Of a DNA stretch of 64,000 bases, positions 11,504 to 25,100 are shown in pieces. The number at the start of each line of letters is the position of its first letter. Position 1 is the first letter of the stretch. The translations under genes and the position numbers were made by a program. The notes under the pieces were generated by a model. The model ran no database searches, was not told the origin of the DNA, and worked only from the letters and a program-made list of their open reading frames with translations. The stretch is from Bursaphelenchus xylophilus (Eukaryota > Nematoda > Chromadorea > Rhabditida > Aphelenchoididae): positions 12,395,291 to 12,459,290 of the forward strand of contig CAJFCV020000001.1 of NCBI GenBank assembly GCA_904066235.2, in the 5' to 3' direction.

Positions 11504-11796
11504 GAAAATTGTTTGTTTTTGGTTAATAAAATGATTATATTGGCTCGAATACCATTTATTATTGTAAAATACGATTTCGCCTTCCTATCTTCTCTATAAT
11601 TCGAGCTGTCTGAGCAAAAAATTATATTATACTTGGCAAAATTTTCAAAAAATTTATATTGCACTAGATGAAAGGACGAAAAAATTGCCGGATTAGCTAA
11701 TAAATACTTTTATTACTCAGTTTCTATCAAATAAATAACAAAACAAAGAAGAGGCAGATCTTCCCGTGAAGAAATTACGCGTTTACACATTCATAT
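11504..11796. other. Convergent 3' intergenic gap with polyadenylation signals
   Basis: The DHHC gene (+) and TRAP-alpha (-) end tail to tail. AATAAA near 11524 serves the plus-strand gene, and its complement TTTATT at 11709-11714 can serve TRAP-alpha, about 83 bases past that stop. Confidence 0.55.
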
Positions 11797-13115
11797 TTAC
11801 TTGGCCTTCTGGACGCGACGGTTCCTTGGGGAGCCGATTTTAGGAGACTTGTCGGTCAGATGAGAGCGTGGGATCCATTCGTAGTCGACCTCATCGCTGC
11901 TGGTGCCGGTCTCGTACTTGGCTTGGCGCGAGACAACGGTGGACTTGCGGGTGAACTAAAACAATATAAAAATTAGTAAAGATAATTGATCTTTTGATAA
12001 TTAATAATATTTCTCGAAAAATAAATTCCTATTCTATCATTTGGAAGCTTTTAAAATCAAGATCGACTTTTAGTTCAACGATTTTCAGCCATTTTTTCCA
12101 TCTGATATCAAGTACAATATAAAATTTTCGTCAAAAATTAAACAGACCCTCACCTTGCTGAACAATTGGCTGATCAGGAAGATGATTCCACCGAAAATGC
12201 CGAGGAGAACAATGAACAAGAATCCGGTTTCGGTGTTGAAGTTGCTTTCGTCTTCCTGAACAAGGATGGTCTCGTTGTAGACGGTGTTCACGTAATATCC
12301 GCCAGCAGAGTCAGTGTAATGAAGGTTGACAGTCAAGCCCAAAGGACGGCCGATGAAAGCTTCGTTGGGAATGAATCGGTAGTCAAAGGTGGCCTCTTGC
12401 TTGGGAGCAACAGTTCTCTCAACACGGCCTGCAGTCAGCTGGAAAGCAGAAGATAAGGAAAATTGAAATTTCAAGGTGAAAATCAAAAAAATTCAAGGCC
12501 AATTTGGTATCAAAAGAGAGCTAGAGACTTGATACAGCTAACAGAACAGCTTTCAAGACGATTCAATGGACTTACATTGAGCATGATCATGTTGAAGTCA
12601 AAGGGATAACGGAAAGAGGGCTCGATGGCGTGGACGGTGAAATCCTTCTCGCCCTTGTTGGCAAATCCAACCAAGAAGGTGGAAACTTTACCAGCCAAGA
12701 AGTCTGCAAATTAATCAACCGTTAGAACCTCATTTTATCCCTCAAGCAAGTCTAAAACCAAAAAACCAAGGATAACATCACTTACTCTGGGTGTCAGTGG
12801 GTTCAACAAAATAGAAAGAAACCTGAGCGTCCTTGGATGGGCCAACAGTCCTCAACTCATCTTCTGGCTCTTGAACTTTGCCTTCTCCTTCAGCTTCATC
12901 TTCTGGGCGGACTGAAAATACCAACAGTTAGGAAATTATACTGCACTAGGTATCAAAAAACTCTTTTCATCAAAACGAACTCAAATCAAGGTCAAATCAC
13001 ATGTAACTTCGTCAAGTCACAGTGTAAATATTCCTCTTACTGATGAGCAAATCTTACCTGATGAGATCAAAAGTGCACTGCAGAGAAAGAGCAAAAGATG
13101 CCTTGAGGTCAACAT
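11797..13115 (-). CDS. trap-1: Translocon-associated protein subunit alpha (TRAP-alpha, SSR1)
   Basis: Five exons on the minus strand (13058-13115, 12786-12911, 12576-12703, 12154-12438, 11797-11955) join in frame to 251 residues. The protein is a type I ER membrane subunit of the TRAP complex beside the Sec61 channel, aiding protein translocation. A signal peptide (MLTSRHLLLFLCSALLISS) is followed by a short acidic stretch (EDEAEGEG), a luminal beta-sandwich (about 45-170; PFDFNMIMLN and FDYRFIPNEAFIGRPLGL are family hallmarks), one membrane segment (about 176-196, FLFIVLLGIFGGIIFLIS) and a basic cytosolic tail ending RRVQKAK. The length is a little below the human protein (286). The acidic region after the signal peptide is short compared with vertebrates. 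Assignment is firm. Confidence 0.95.
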
Positions 13116-13807
13116 GATCAACAAGTGGTCTGAGGTCAGCAAATCGTCAGTGTCTCAATTTATATTTGAGCGACACACGTCTTTTGCTTGCGCCGAAGCT
13201 CCAACAAAAAGTATTTTTTGGCGAGAAAACTGCAAATTCTTTGCGTTGTGGGACCGGGAAGTCAAGTTTTGGCATTATGTTTCAAGTGGATTCTTGTCGA
13301 ATTTTGGTGAAAAAAGTTACAAATACGGTAAAATACGGTAATACAAATGCTGACAGTTCGTTTTAAAGGATATTTACTAGAGAAATACGTCAAAATTTTA
13401 TAGATTATCGATAGTTTTGAAGTTGATATTATACTTGATGTCATAAGATTAGATTTTTATACCAAATAAAATAAAATTATTGTCTATTTTGATAATTACT
13501 ACTCCCAGACTCAATAGAATCTGTCTAGAAGGTTTTTTGGATTAAGAGATTTCAAAAATTTGAATTTTCGCCAAATTTGGCATTCTGTTGCAAGCCTATG
13601 AGATTGACGGAAACTGAGAAAAGTGGTATTTTTGGCTGTAAAATGTTGATTTCATTCAAAAAAATCTTTAAAAATGGTACAAAATTTGAATAAAACTCCG
13701 AAAATTTTCTTTGTCTCCAAAACAAAGTTCATTTCGCCAAATCATCGACCGAAAACAGTCGGATTTCCCTTGAATTCCCCCATTTTCCCTCAAATATTCC
13801 ATCCAAG
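13116..13807. other. Divergent intergenic region between TRAP-alpha and the TSP1-like gene
   Basis: About 690 bp upstream of both genes, transcribed away from each other, so it probably holds both promoters. It is AT-rich with no gene. An exact tandem word (GGTAAAATACGGTAAAATACGG type) lies near 13326-13340. No defined promoter element was recognised. Confidence 0.4.
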
Positions 13808-15590
13808 ATGGCTGCGGAACCCGGACAAGCAAGTGGTGTGCCAGCTCCGCCCGAAGAAAAGAGTCAAGACCAAGGGTCGAAAACGGGATCCGCGAAGCGC
13901 CCGGAGCAAACGGCCCGAGTATTGGCCGATGAGGATGTTATGACCGTGGCGGATGTGGCGAATCCCGATGCAGTTGGGGAGTTTACCAACGAAGTAGGTT
14001 TGATGACTAAAGTATCTAAAATAAGGTCGGAATGGGGAAATTGGGATAATTCAAGGCGAATCATTGATCTTGGAAAGTGAATTATGGTCTGTTGGTTATT
14101 CCTAGCCCTTGAAAAAGGATTTGGCTCACCTTTTTTATTAAGAAAATACCAGAAATTTGGGAAATTCATTAAAAATGATGACTTTTTGAGGTAAAATCCA
14201 TTTGAACTGATAAAAAGTAGATGGTAGTCGATTGATATGGGCATGATTTAGAAAGAAGACAGTATATTCTTGCCTTTAACATCACTGCGACCATTTTTAA
14301 AATGACTTTTTTATACGAAAATTGAGCTTTTCTCCTATTTTAGGTCAAAATTGGCGAAATTATTGATTTTTTTGATTTTTAACCCTAATTTTTTACCGTA
14401 AAATTCACTTCAATATCTTCTAAATATAATATAGCCTCTATGGCATAATTTACACCAATTTATTTCAGCTTTCCGACCTGACGGACGACGAGAATCCGGA
14501 CGGAATCAAGCCGAGTCATGGCCGAACCTGGTACAACCGAATCCAACCGCTCCTCAACAACAAACGCATTCGCCATTTTGTGATCACAAATATCACGCTG
14601 ACCATCGTCAACACCTTCCTTTTCTTCATGTTCGTCTGCGGCATCGTGTATGCTGTGATGCTTCATGAAGAGGTAGCATAATATAAATTTTTATCCCGAA
14701 AATTCCAGGTCTCCCACCGCAGCGTCCTCAACAAACCGTGTATTTTCGAATGGGCGGAATGGGGAGAATGCTCGGCAACTTGTCGCAGCGAAAATGGCGA
14801 TGTTCCGATCAAGTCACGCAAAGTGAATCCGAATAAGATTGTGAGAGCGCGCGGAAGATTTGCCGATTTGTCACCGTGTCCCATGAATTTGGAGAATAAA
14901 GTGGTAAGGGGGGTTGGAACGCTTTTGGGGGGAAATGGGCCAATAGTCGAGTTTGAAGAGACGATTTTCGTTATTGATGTCTAGTGTAATATAAAAAATT
15001 TTTAGAATTAGAAATCGACATAAAAAGCGAATTTACTGGTCACAATTAGGCTTCTTATTGGGCGTGAGGTTACTGTAGCATTAATAATTTGTTTGTCATC
15101 TCTTTTTCAAATTTCCAGAAAATCCGTCATCGCGATCCAAAAAAGGCATCTGGACATGCAACACTGGCCTCAATTTTTGTCGCTGAACTCTGTATAGATT
15201 AAAAATAGGACGCCTAAATTTTTTTTGTCGATATCTGGCCAACTAAATATGTCACGATGACGGATTTTCTGGAATTTTGTAAAAAAATTAGTATTTGGTT
15301 TATTTTTCAATTTTTTGAAATGAAATATTTCAGGATTTTGCCCCTTGCAACACTCATTACTGTCCCAAGAAGCTGTCTTCATTCGACTTCACCAAAAGAT
15401 GCTTCAAAGTTTATGTTGACGATGAAAAAAAAGGCTGTTATCACATCAGAAATGTTTCACTAAAAGATCAATTGGTAAGTCATGTGTCCTGTGTGCTGTA
15501 TAGAACATTTAGATCGAAATTGACGTCACCGATCTGACCAAACCTGTAAACTGCAGCACATGTTTGGGGAGCGCTCGACCTGTTGATTAA
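13808..15590 (+). CDS. Type II membrane protein with a thrombospondin-1-like module
   Basis: Five exons (13808-13993, 14469-14672, 14709-14903, 15334-15474, 15513-15590) join in phase 0 throughout to 267 residues. Residues 1-98 are cytosolic, hydrophilic and acidic (DEDVMTVADVANPD; LSDLTDDENPDG). One membrane segment follows (about 99-125, rich in Phe, Val and Ile) with no N-terminal signal peptide, so the C-terminus should be outside. The ectodomain opens with CIFEWAEWGECSATC, the WxxWxxC..C start of a thrombospondin type 1 repeat, and continues with PC and CNTHYCP cysteines that close such a module, then a small cysteine-bearing tail (CSTCLGSARPVD). AATAAA is at 15628-15633. A possible alternative terminal exon starts at about 15118. 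No specific orthologue is recognised; a role at the cell surface is inference. Confidence 0.8.
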
Positions 15591-16111
15591 GATAATATTT
15601 TCTCGATGGATAATTGTGTTTTTATTAAATAAAGTTATTATTATCTCCTGTATGTGTCAAATTTATCCTCATTTTGATTGAATTGCCCGATTTCATAGAA
15701 AAATCAGCAATTTTCCTTTTGCAGCCTGCAGAATGTCGGGCGCGAGCTGCGCTTATCGAAAATAAAGATTTTTTATTTTTTCGATAAAGGAACCGAAATG
15801 AAAAGACACCAATATAGGTGCCTACTCATAGAATATTCATGGTTTTATAATACTATTTTCGTGTTAGTTCAGTCCCATATTAATCATTATATTGCACTTG
15901 CCGAAAGGTCTGCTGAGTCCCGTTTTTCCGCGAAAACACGAGGTTTAAATCTCAATCTAGAGATTGTGACCGCCTCTTCGTGACTTTAGAGTTCGTTAAT
16001 ATCGATATCTCTTATCTTCTTTCCTAAATTAAGTCTTTTTTCATCTTCTCGGGTGTCTAATGTAATTTATAAATTTTTACTTGATGTTATCAATTTCAGA
16101 TGGAATAAAGC
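15591..16111. other. Intergenic region upstream of CERT with a small hairpin
   Basis: About 520 bp without a gene. A perfect small inverted repeat, TTATCGAAAAATAAA-like, lies at about 15754-15788 (TTATCGAAAATAAA ... TTTATTTTTTCGATAA). A promoter for CERT should lie here but no element is certain. Confidence 0.4.
16091..16111 (+). promoter_or_regulatory. Probable trans-splice acceptor and two-codon upstream ORF of CERT
   Basis: An acceptor (AATTTCAG) ends at 16099 and is followed at once by ATGGAATAA: an upstream frame of start, one codon and stop, then three bases, then the CERT start at 16112. If the message is trans-spliced here, nearly the whole 5' leader encoded by this locus is a minimal upstream ORF. 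Confidence 0.5.
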
Positions 16112-19100
16112 ATGGTGGATGAAATCTCATTGAGCGGTATCGCCTATAAATACACAAATTTTTGGTTTGGATATCAGAAAAGGTTTTTTAAATTGAGAAA
16201 AGGCACCATCTACTACTATTTGTCGAAAGAAAACGAACGAGATGGCTGTCGGAAGTTCCGAGTCCTAAAGAATTTTAGATTAGAGGTGAGCTTTGACCCT
16301 TGACTTGCTATTGTATGCTTTCATTTTTAGTTTGACGACGATCCCAACCGTCTGGACATTTGTTTTCCCGATGAACGATGGGCTTTGCGGTTTTGTTCGG
16401 TTGATGAGCAAAATTTGTGGAGAGATGCGCTTGATGCATTCTTGCAGCCGCAGAACTCGTCGAAGATCCTTTCTACCGAACGTTGGGCAGCAATGAACCG
16501 GGATTTGGGTCCAGGTGAGTGTTTTATAAAAGTTATGTTGTTCATGGTTTAGGTCTCCGTCTAAAACAAGATGCTACACTGAAATAAGGCTTGGTGTGGT
16601 CTTGAAAATTGATCTAGGACAGTCAAAAGTTCTCTTGGGTTCTATTTGCTGCTAAATTTTGGTTGGTCGACCTATTTTTTGAATGGATTATTTGTGATCT
16701 AGTCTGATCTAAAATAAGGTCAGATCTTTTACAAATAGTATTATGGTTCCCCGGAAAGTATTTAAAAAGTTTTATTGTGGTTTCTAGTTTCTGCTAAGCG
16801 TCAAATATGGGGTTTAACTCCAAACTTTTAGCGCGATAATATCCATGGTATAGGCTAATCTAAAATAAGGTCGAATTTTTTAAAAAAGGTGGAGGTGTTG
16901 TCTAAAAGGTATTGTCTGACCTTAAATACAGTCTACTATGTCTATTGCTGTCAAAAAATTCTTCCAGAATCCTCTGAAAAGCCCGATTCCAACCTAATTA
17001 CTCGAACCGACTACCTGTCCGAGCCAACCTACTCGTTCACCCCACACAGATCGGTTGACCTCGATCTGCATCGTCTCGAACACATGAAGGAGTCCCTACC
17101 GCAGCAATTTTCGCTCGTCCACGAAGTTTTGTCGAAGATTGTGGAGACCCGCGCCGCTCCCCTGGACTTGGCCATTGTTGAACAGAGCGTGGATCGGTGC
17201 AAACAAATCGCCGAATCGATGCGCTATTTGCAGTCCGTCCTGCCCCAAATCCAGGTATCCATGGCCGAGGACGCATTCGAGGCTCTGTCCTGGCCCACCA
17301 CCTCCGAACAGGTCATTAAAACAGCAAAGAAGAAAAATTTTGGAGAATTTTCGGGCTTTCCCAACCGGGGAATATGTTAAACTCGGGCTGAAATGAGCTT
17401 CTCGGGCTTCTCTCTCTCGGTTTCAGATATAACTGCTTTGAGGCGAAAGCGCTGATTAGATCTTTCTCCAAGCCGAAAGCAGGTAAAATAAAGTAAAAAT
17501 GAAACGGGAATGGGGGAAATCAATGATGAATGAAGTCAGTATGCTATTTTTGGATGGTTTAGACTTCAGATTTTGTGATATCGAGACTAAAAATTGATTT
17601 TTTTCGCAAAAATTTTGCCTAGTATAATATAATTGAAGATTTTTTTAATCTAAAAAGGTGGATTTTCTGATTGAGTTTGAGACCAGGCCGGCCCAGGGCT
17701 TTTTCAAATTTGCTCAGGCCCGGCCCGGTGAAAGCCCAGGCCGGCCCGGCCCGGTTTGGCCCGCTAATACAGAAAAGTTGGATAAAAGTCTTTGCACTTT
17801 CTACTGGAAGTTCTTATGCTTTCCAGAAGGTTTTTACGTGTGTCTGCGTGAAATTAAAAAGTCTAGTCGGATGACTGGAACATCCGTACAGGTAGCTAAA
17901 ATCTAGCCAAAAAGTTGGATTGTGTTGAATTTTTTAATCCTATAGGAAGTTAGCTATATAAAATTATTTACGTTATAAGGTAAATGGTTAACCAAAAACT
18001 GGTTAAACACTTTTATTTACATAGAGGATTCAAAATTACAGTGGAATTTTTAAATTTATCATAAAAAAATTCGAAGACTTTTGCCCGACCCTTACATATT
18101 TGGGTGGGATTTTACATATACATAATAAGTTACACATACATAATTTTAAAGGGTAGTAAAACAGCGTATAAGTCAAAAAAGGTTTAATCTAATTTCCATC
18201 CATTCTACAAAGCATTTGTACTTTATTTTGCCGGTTTAGCGTTAAAAATTTTTTACTTATCTACCTTCCGGGCCGGGCCGAAGCGATCAGGCCGGCCCAG
18301 GGCTTTTTCAAATCTGCTCAGGCCCGGCCCGGCCCAATCACCGGGCCCGGCCGGGCCGGGCCGGCCCAGCCCGATTGCCACCTCTAGGTATGCCTAGTAC
18401 AATATAATTTGAAAATTTGATTTTTTCGGATACTAGTGGTGGATATTTTGCTAGTTTATGGTCTGATATTTGCTATAGCCAATTTCTAAAAGAAAATTTC
18501 AATTATTTGCTTCGTATTTTTCTTTTTTTTAAGAAAATTGCACTGGTGAGCCTAGTGTAGTATAATTGTAAAAAAATTTTGGGATTAATTAAAGTAATTA
18601 ATGTTTTGATAAAATGGGATGTGAAGAGTAGTGTGGGACTGTTTTTTGTTTATAAAAATTTTTTTGGAGCCATGTTTTAGCCATTTTTGCGAAATTTTTT
18701 GGGTTTTTGGTCTAAAAAATCGAATTTTTGGCATTTTTTGGGTTTTAATTGTAAGAAAAATTGCATTGAAGGGTCAGTTAACTCTTCTTGAAGATTGAGT
18801 TGTTTTTTGTTAGCCTATTTTACTAAAAATTTCCACTTTTTTCACCCAAAATATCTTAACTATGCCCGTTTTCACAAGACAAAAAACCCAATATCGAATA
18901 GTAAAAGTGGATATGACTTGCGTAATAGACCTTTGGAACGCCATTTCTGGCCCTCTCGCATTTGTTTTCGCTAACACCCCGCTTACCTAAATAACACAAA
19001 AAGAATTTCTGTCTGCTCATGGGTAACATAATTTTGGCAATTTCAGTTGAACGAAAGCATGCTCAGCGACGACGAATGGCACGATGCAACAAGTGATGGG

Positions 19101-22100
19101 ATTTTTGATGACGCTTCGGGAGTTTATGAGTCGATCAGGAATCGGGTGAGATTTTGGGATTTTTTTATTTTTTGGGGGGAAAAAATACAGGGTGGGGCAT
19201 CTTTGTGGCCCGATTTGAATTGACTATAACTTCTTTAGTTTTTGGCCAAATTTTAAAATTCTTTTTTTTTGCCTGAATCGTCAGCCAACCCCATTTTGTT
19301 TGATACCAAATACGTTATACATAGGTAAGTGTCATCTACAGTTATTGGATTTATTCTTGGAGTTCATTTTTTTTAGTCGTTTTTCGGTTGTTTTTTCGGT
19401 CTTTCCCGGTGTGTCCGAAAATGGAGTCCGGTGTGGAAGAAAAGGCTTGGTCTGTGGTTTGGTATATAGCAAGTACGGTTCGGCGCTAAATTTTCAAATG
19501 GGGATACCGCATGAAATACGGACGTAATGCCTAACCTCCAGATCGCAAGACAATTCGACGTTCGTGGAATAAGTTCCTTGAGACTGGCAACGTTAACAGG
19601 AAACAAAAAAAGCAGGAAAGATGAGTACGAACGGAGCTGAAAATTTAAGAAGTTTTGTCAAAATTCCGAGAAAATCCGCATATGAGTACACGAAGTTTGG
19701 CCAGAACCGAGGGAATGCCTTCAGCAAGGACCATTCGACGAACTCTAGAGGTTGATCTTCACTTTTTGTTTTTATTCTCATCGTCGATTTTCGGGAGGGT
19801 AAATTCCGCCGCATTTTTCTTCCGCACCGTACTCCATTTCTGGACACACCGGGAAAGACCGAAAAAACAACCGAAAAACGACCGAAAAAATAAACTCCAA
19901 GAATAAATCCAATAACTATAGATATACACTTCCTATGTATAACATATTTGGTATCAAACAAAATGGGGTTGGCTGAGGATTCAGGGAAAAAAAGAATTTT
20001 AAAATTTGGCCAAAAACTAAAGAAGTTATAGCCAATTCAAACCGGGCCACAAAGATGCCCCACCCTGTAAAAATTTTTATGGGATGTTTGGTTGTTTGAA
20101 GGTTTGCAAAGTTTTTTAAATATTTTTCTGCGATTTTTAGAACTTTTTATTTTTAAAAATTTTTTTGAAAATGAGATTTTTTGATTTTAAAAAAATTTTT
20201 GGACGAAAATTATTTATTTTTTCAAATATTTTTACTCGATTTTCTGCTTGATTTTTGAAACAAAAAGGCCAATGTTTATGCAAACAGAGCCCAGACGCTC
20301 CGTTTTTTGATTATTGAGTCATTGGCTTCCTTTTTTTGCGATCAGAAATTTATTCTCTTCTTAGCTGGTTTATTTGGCCAGAAAATTTTTATTTATGGTA
20401 TTAGAAATATGGCGAAGGAAAACGAAGAACGTATTTTAAAAAAAATTAAAGTGAAAAAGGTTTTTTGGGGGGTTTTTGAGATTTTTTTAAATAAACAATA
20501 TCAAAAAGTACGTTTTTTGCACCTAAACAACTTTTTTCGGGCTAAAATACGGATTAAAAAAAACTGCGTTTTTTGAGATTTTTTCGATATTTTTTGGATA
20601 AAAAAATATTTTTTTTGCGTTTTGGAAACAATCAAAAAAGTGAAAAAAATGTTTTTTCGACCTAAAGTACGAATGATTTTTAAAAAATCTTTTTGAAATT
20701 TTTGATTTGCAAAGCGATGACTCAGAAATTCGTGATAAATTTGATCAAAATATGCTCCGATGAGCATTTACTATTACAATGCAACTATTTTTTGTAATTT
20801 TTTATCCCACGAAATTTTGTTTGTTCTCCGGAAATTACAAAAAAAAGCTGTCCGAAACGCCAAATCATTGGACCAATTTCCCAATGAAATGACTCATTAG
20901 AGCGTCGGAATTATCTATACAAATTGTTGGTGTGATTTATTTTTTATTTTCACGCCGCTGTGAAGATGTTTCCAGTTTAAAGTTTTAATCACCCTCGATT
21001 CTTGGACCTTTTAATGTCTTTTTAACATTCTTGAAGGGTTCGGAGTTATCATTTGCGGATTAAAAATGGTGGAAAAGAAAAAGTTACATAGATTAAACGA
21101 AATTTATTGGCATTTTAGCACCTTTTTTGGTCATGTGTAATATAAAAAATGATGAAAATCAAGGAAAGTTTATGTTAATTTAGATCTAGAAGGCATTTTT
21201 ATGCATATGTTGTATTGGAACTTCCCATAGACACGCAAATTATCTAGTTTTGAGCGATTTTTTGATCAAATATAATATAAAAAATGATGAAAATTGATGT
21301 TAATTTCACTATTTTAGTGTATCAAAAATTTTTGATTTTTAGGAATTTTACCTCTTTTTCTTTATCAAAAATTTTCGAAAGCCCCGAAATTTTATGTTCC
21401 GTTTTATGACAAATTCTGTCCGAAAATGAGAGAAAAGCCTCATGAGAAAAAGGTTTTTGGATACAAAGAATATGGAGATTTGGGATTCTTGGAGACGGCG
21501 CGTATTTTAAAAATAATTTTTGCCGTATTTATATTCTATTTTATATTATTTTAGGCAATTTCTGGCCTTTTTTTGGATTTAATCCGAATATTTTTTTGTT
21601 TCCTTATGGGCGATAAATAACGGGCAAGAAGGTCATAAAACAAAGAAAAATAACTTGGGCAAATTTTTTTCACAAGGAAAGTACTTCTATGGGGTATGGA
21701 GTTACAGGTCGAGTCATATATCAAAAAATTCGTGAAATTTTTCTGATTCAGAATGTGTACAAATTAGCTGCCTAATTTTGGTCTGTAAGGGTGAAAAAAC
21801 CCTCGGAACTTTTCTCGCAACACCATGAAAATGCGCCTTATTTACATTGCAACTACTAATTAAGGTGTAGTATAATTTAAGTTTGATGTTTTGAGGCTTG
21901 TAAAGATACCAGAGTTTACTTTAGCTCAAAGACAAGCTTTTGATTTGGTAAAACTTGGTCAAGAAGGCATTTGCGTGGTGTTTCGAGAAAAGTTCCGACG
22001 TTTTTTTCACCCTCACAAACCAAAATTAGGAAGCTAATTTTTACATATTCTGAATCAGAAAAATTTTGCGATTTTTTTTGATATATGACTCGACCTGTAA

Positions 22101-25100
22101 CTCCATACCCCGTAGAAGCACTTTCCTTGTTAGATTTTTTTTTTTTTAAATTGGATTTTCCCTCAAAAATGAGTGATTTTTGCAGAATCTCACCCCTCAA
22201 CCGCCACGTCCCGACCAGATGACTCTTATGGAATCAGAGGCCCCGATTTTCGCCGAAATCCGCCGAATCGCCGACGAGCAATTGAGCCACGCGCTGGCCT
22301 CGGTGGACGAAGCTTCCGGCAATTGGGAGCTGTTTGTAAAAGACGGCGAAATGAGAATGTATAAAATGGAAAATGAGGTCGATGGAGTTGTGTCCGACCC
22401 TCTAAAAGCCATCCATTTTGTTGATGTAGGCCCTGAAATAATGTAAATGTAATATAAATTTATGTTCAGGGAGTGTCTGCCCGAGAATTTATCGAACATT
22501 TCTACGACCCCGATCTTAAAAAGGAGTGGGATGGTGAGTTTTGAACGGATTTTTTTTGATTTTTAGAAGTCTCTTGGAGATTTTTATTTTATTTTTTTAA
22601 AAATCTTCGGGAAATTTGGAGTATATTGAGAAAGGACGTATTTTACAATATTTTTTTTGTTGAAAATTGCAGTTTTGGACCTTATTTTAGCCATCGTTCA
22701 ACTTGTCTCGACCAAAAATTCTAATTTTCAGGTGAAAACCAAATAAATGTTGATAAAATTGGTAAAATACGGTAAAATTTTTTAATGGTATGCCTTTATA
22801 ACTCATGAATGATTTTTTCGAATAAAAATCACCTTATTTTAGGTATTTTTGCTGATTTTTCCGTAAAAATAAGAAAAATTTCGATGAAAATCCAAAAATT
22901 TCTCCGGATTTCCCGATTAAAAAAAGGAGAGAAAGCGATAATTTATGGTTTATTTGCTGCAATTTACAGTCGTTGTTAAAACCCCGCCCGCAAAAACGGT
23001 TTTTTATTGGTCTTCGACAGCTTGAAGATCGCTAAAAAAAAGGGGAGCTTTGGAAGGGAACCGGATTAAAAACTCGCGATGACATCATTCCGCTTCCCAC
23101 GGTTCGGTGGTTATCCCATCAGCCGTTCCGATGGACCTGTTCGCATCAATAATTGACTTTGGTTTACGATTTGTACAGGGTTTTTTTAAAATAAGAACTC
23201 ATTTTTTGAATGTATCCTTTCAAATTTGAACAGATAAACAATAAATTCATCCTCTGTCTACCATTCTACACCCTATCCAATTCAAAATTCCTCGAAAACC
23301 CCCAAAATTCGTTCAAAAAAATCTATTTTTCCATCTACAACATACAGGGTCTTTTTCAAAAAACGTGAAGGAACGCCGGAGACTATAACTTCCGGCGGGG
23401 GCGGCGCAGAGTCTTCGTTTTTGGAATATATATTTTTAAGCGACATTAATTTTTGCCTATGAAATAATAAGATTTTAAAGTGAAAACTGAGGTCGCTACG
23501 ACCTTTTGAAGTAGGGCCCTTTTGCCCCAGTTTGCACTTTAAAATCTTGTTGTTTCACAGGCAAAAGTTAATGTCGTTTAAAAATACGTATTCCAAAAAC
23601 GAAGTCTCTGCGCCGCCTCCGCCGGAAGTGATAGCCTCCGGCGTTCCTTCACGTTTTTTGAAAAGCCCTGTATGTTGTAGTAGGAAAAATAGATTTTTTT
23701 GGACAAGTTTGTTGGATTTTTGAGGAATTTTGGATTGGTTGGGGCGTAGAATTGTTGACAGAGGATGAATTTATTGTTTATCTGTTCAAATTTGGGAAGA
23801 TTGTAGATAGAGCTTTTTAGCAGTACTTGTTCGATCAAATTTGTCGCTTTTTCATCAAAAATCGACTTGATTTTTGTCTTTATTTTTGAGATTTTTTGAA
23901 TTCGTCAGTGTAGTTTCAATATTGCCTCAAAAAAATTGGTTCAAGTCTAGACGAAACGAACGATTTTAATGTCAAAATTAATCACTAAAAAAGAGAGAAT
24001 CAATTTTGATGAATAATCAATCGTAGCCTCCGTTTTCAGACCGGTAATTCCTTCGGAAATCCGAAAAAACAGCAATTTTTAGTGTAAAACCGGTTAAATC
24101 TTGAATTTTTTGCTATCAGAGGCGTTGGTTTGCGAGATCTTGCTGTAGAATCAGTCAAACAAGCAGTTGAGATTTGAATTTGTTTGTTTATCAGCCGAAA
24201 TTTTACAATTTTTTTGAATTTCCGCCATTTTGGCATTGCGTTTTAGGGGTCGGAAAAGGTTACTGATGGAGTATAAATGGTAAAAATAGTCGTGTTATGA
24301 GTTTATGAGACTGAATAATAATTTTTGGAGCTTTGGAAAACAATTTGTTATGTTATCCATGGTAAAATTTTTGCGGAATTTATCCGATTTGAAGCCTCTG
24401 GAGGATTACTGATTGCGGGGAAATTGTATAAAAAGTAATAATATGGAGGATGGCCACTGACTTTACTTTTTCAAGCCCCTTTTAAAGGATTTGCTATATT
24501 ATCCATGACAAATCTCCCAAAAATGTCCTTATTTACCTTCGAAACCGAACTCCGGTCCACTCATGCGGATTAAAATTCCCTCAATGGCCAAAAAAGACGT
24601 CTTATCCCCGTTTGCGGAAGTTCCCCCGAGGCTAAAGCCAGGAATAAACAACCCAGAATGACCATTCCGCCGGAGGGAAACGGCCCTTCCGCCCCAATAT
24701 TTTGACCAAAAATTCGTTGACAAACACGATTTCCGTGATGAAAAATGACTGGATTTGGGGGAATTCAACGGAATGGTGTCAGTTTACAGCCGTTCCGCAG
24801 CTTTATGTTTGCTTTGGGCAGGTAAAAAGGTTATTTTCGAAGGCTTTGCTGTAATCACAAGACGAAAGGAAGTTGTAGGCGGCCGAAATGGCATTCCTTT
24901 ACTATTTGTGGACATAATACAGTAGTTTGGAGAGATTTGAGGAGGAATTGGGGAAAGATTATATTGTAGTAGGTAAGGTTTGGAAAATTGATGAAATTGA
25001 TGTTGTGCTGTGACAGACTGGTATTCAATGGGTGTTAGAAGAATTTCTGTGGCATTTTTGGCACTTTGACTTTGAATCAGGGGATCTTTTTAGGCTCTAA

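Noticed and set aside
12166..12456. 96-codon plus-strand frame
   Set aside because: It is the antisense shadow of the TRAP-alpha exon 12154-12438.
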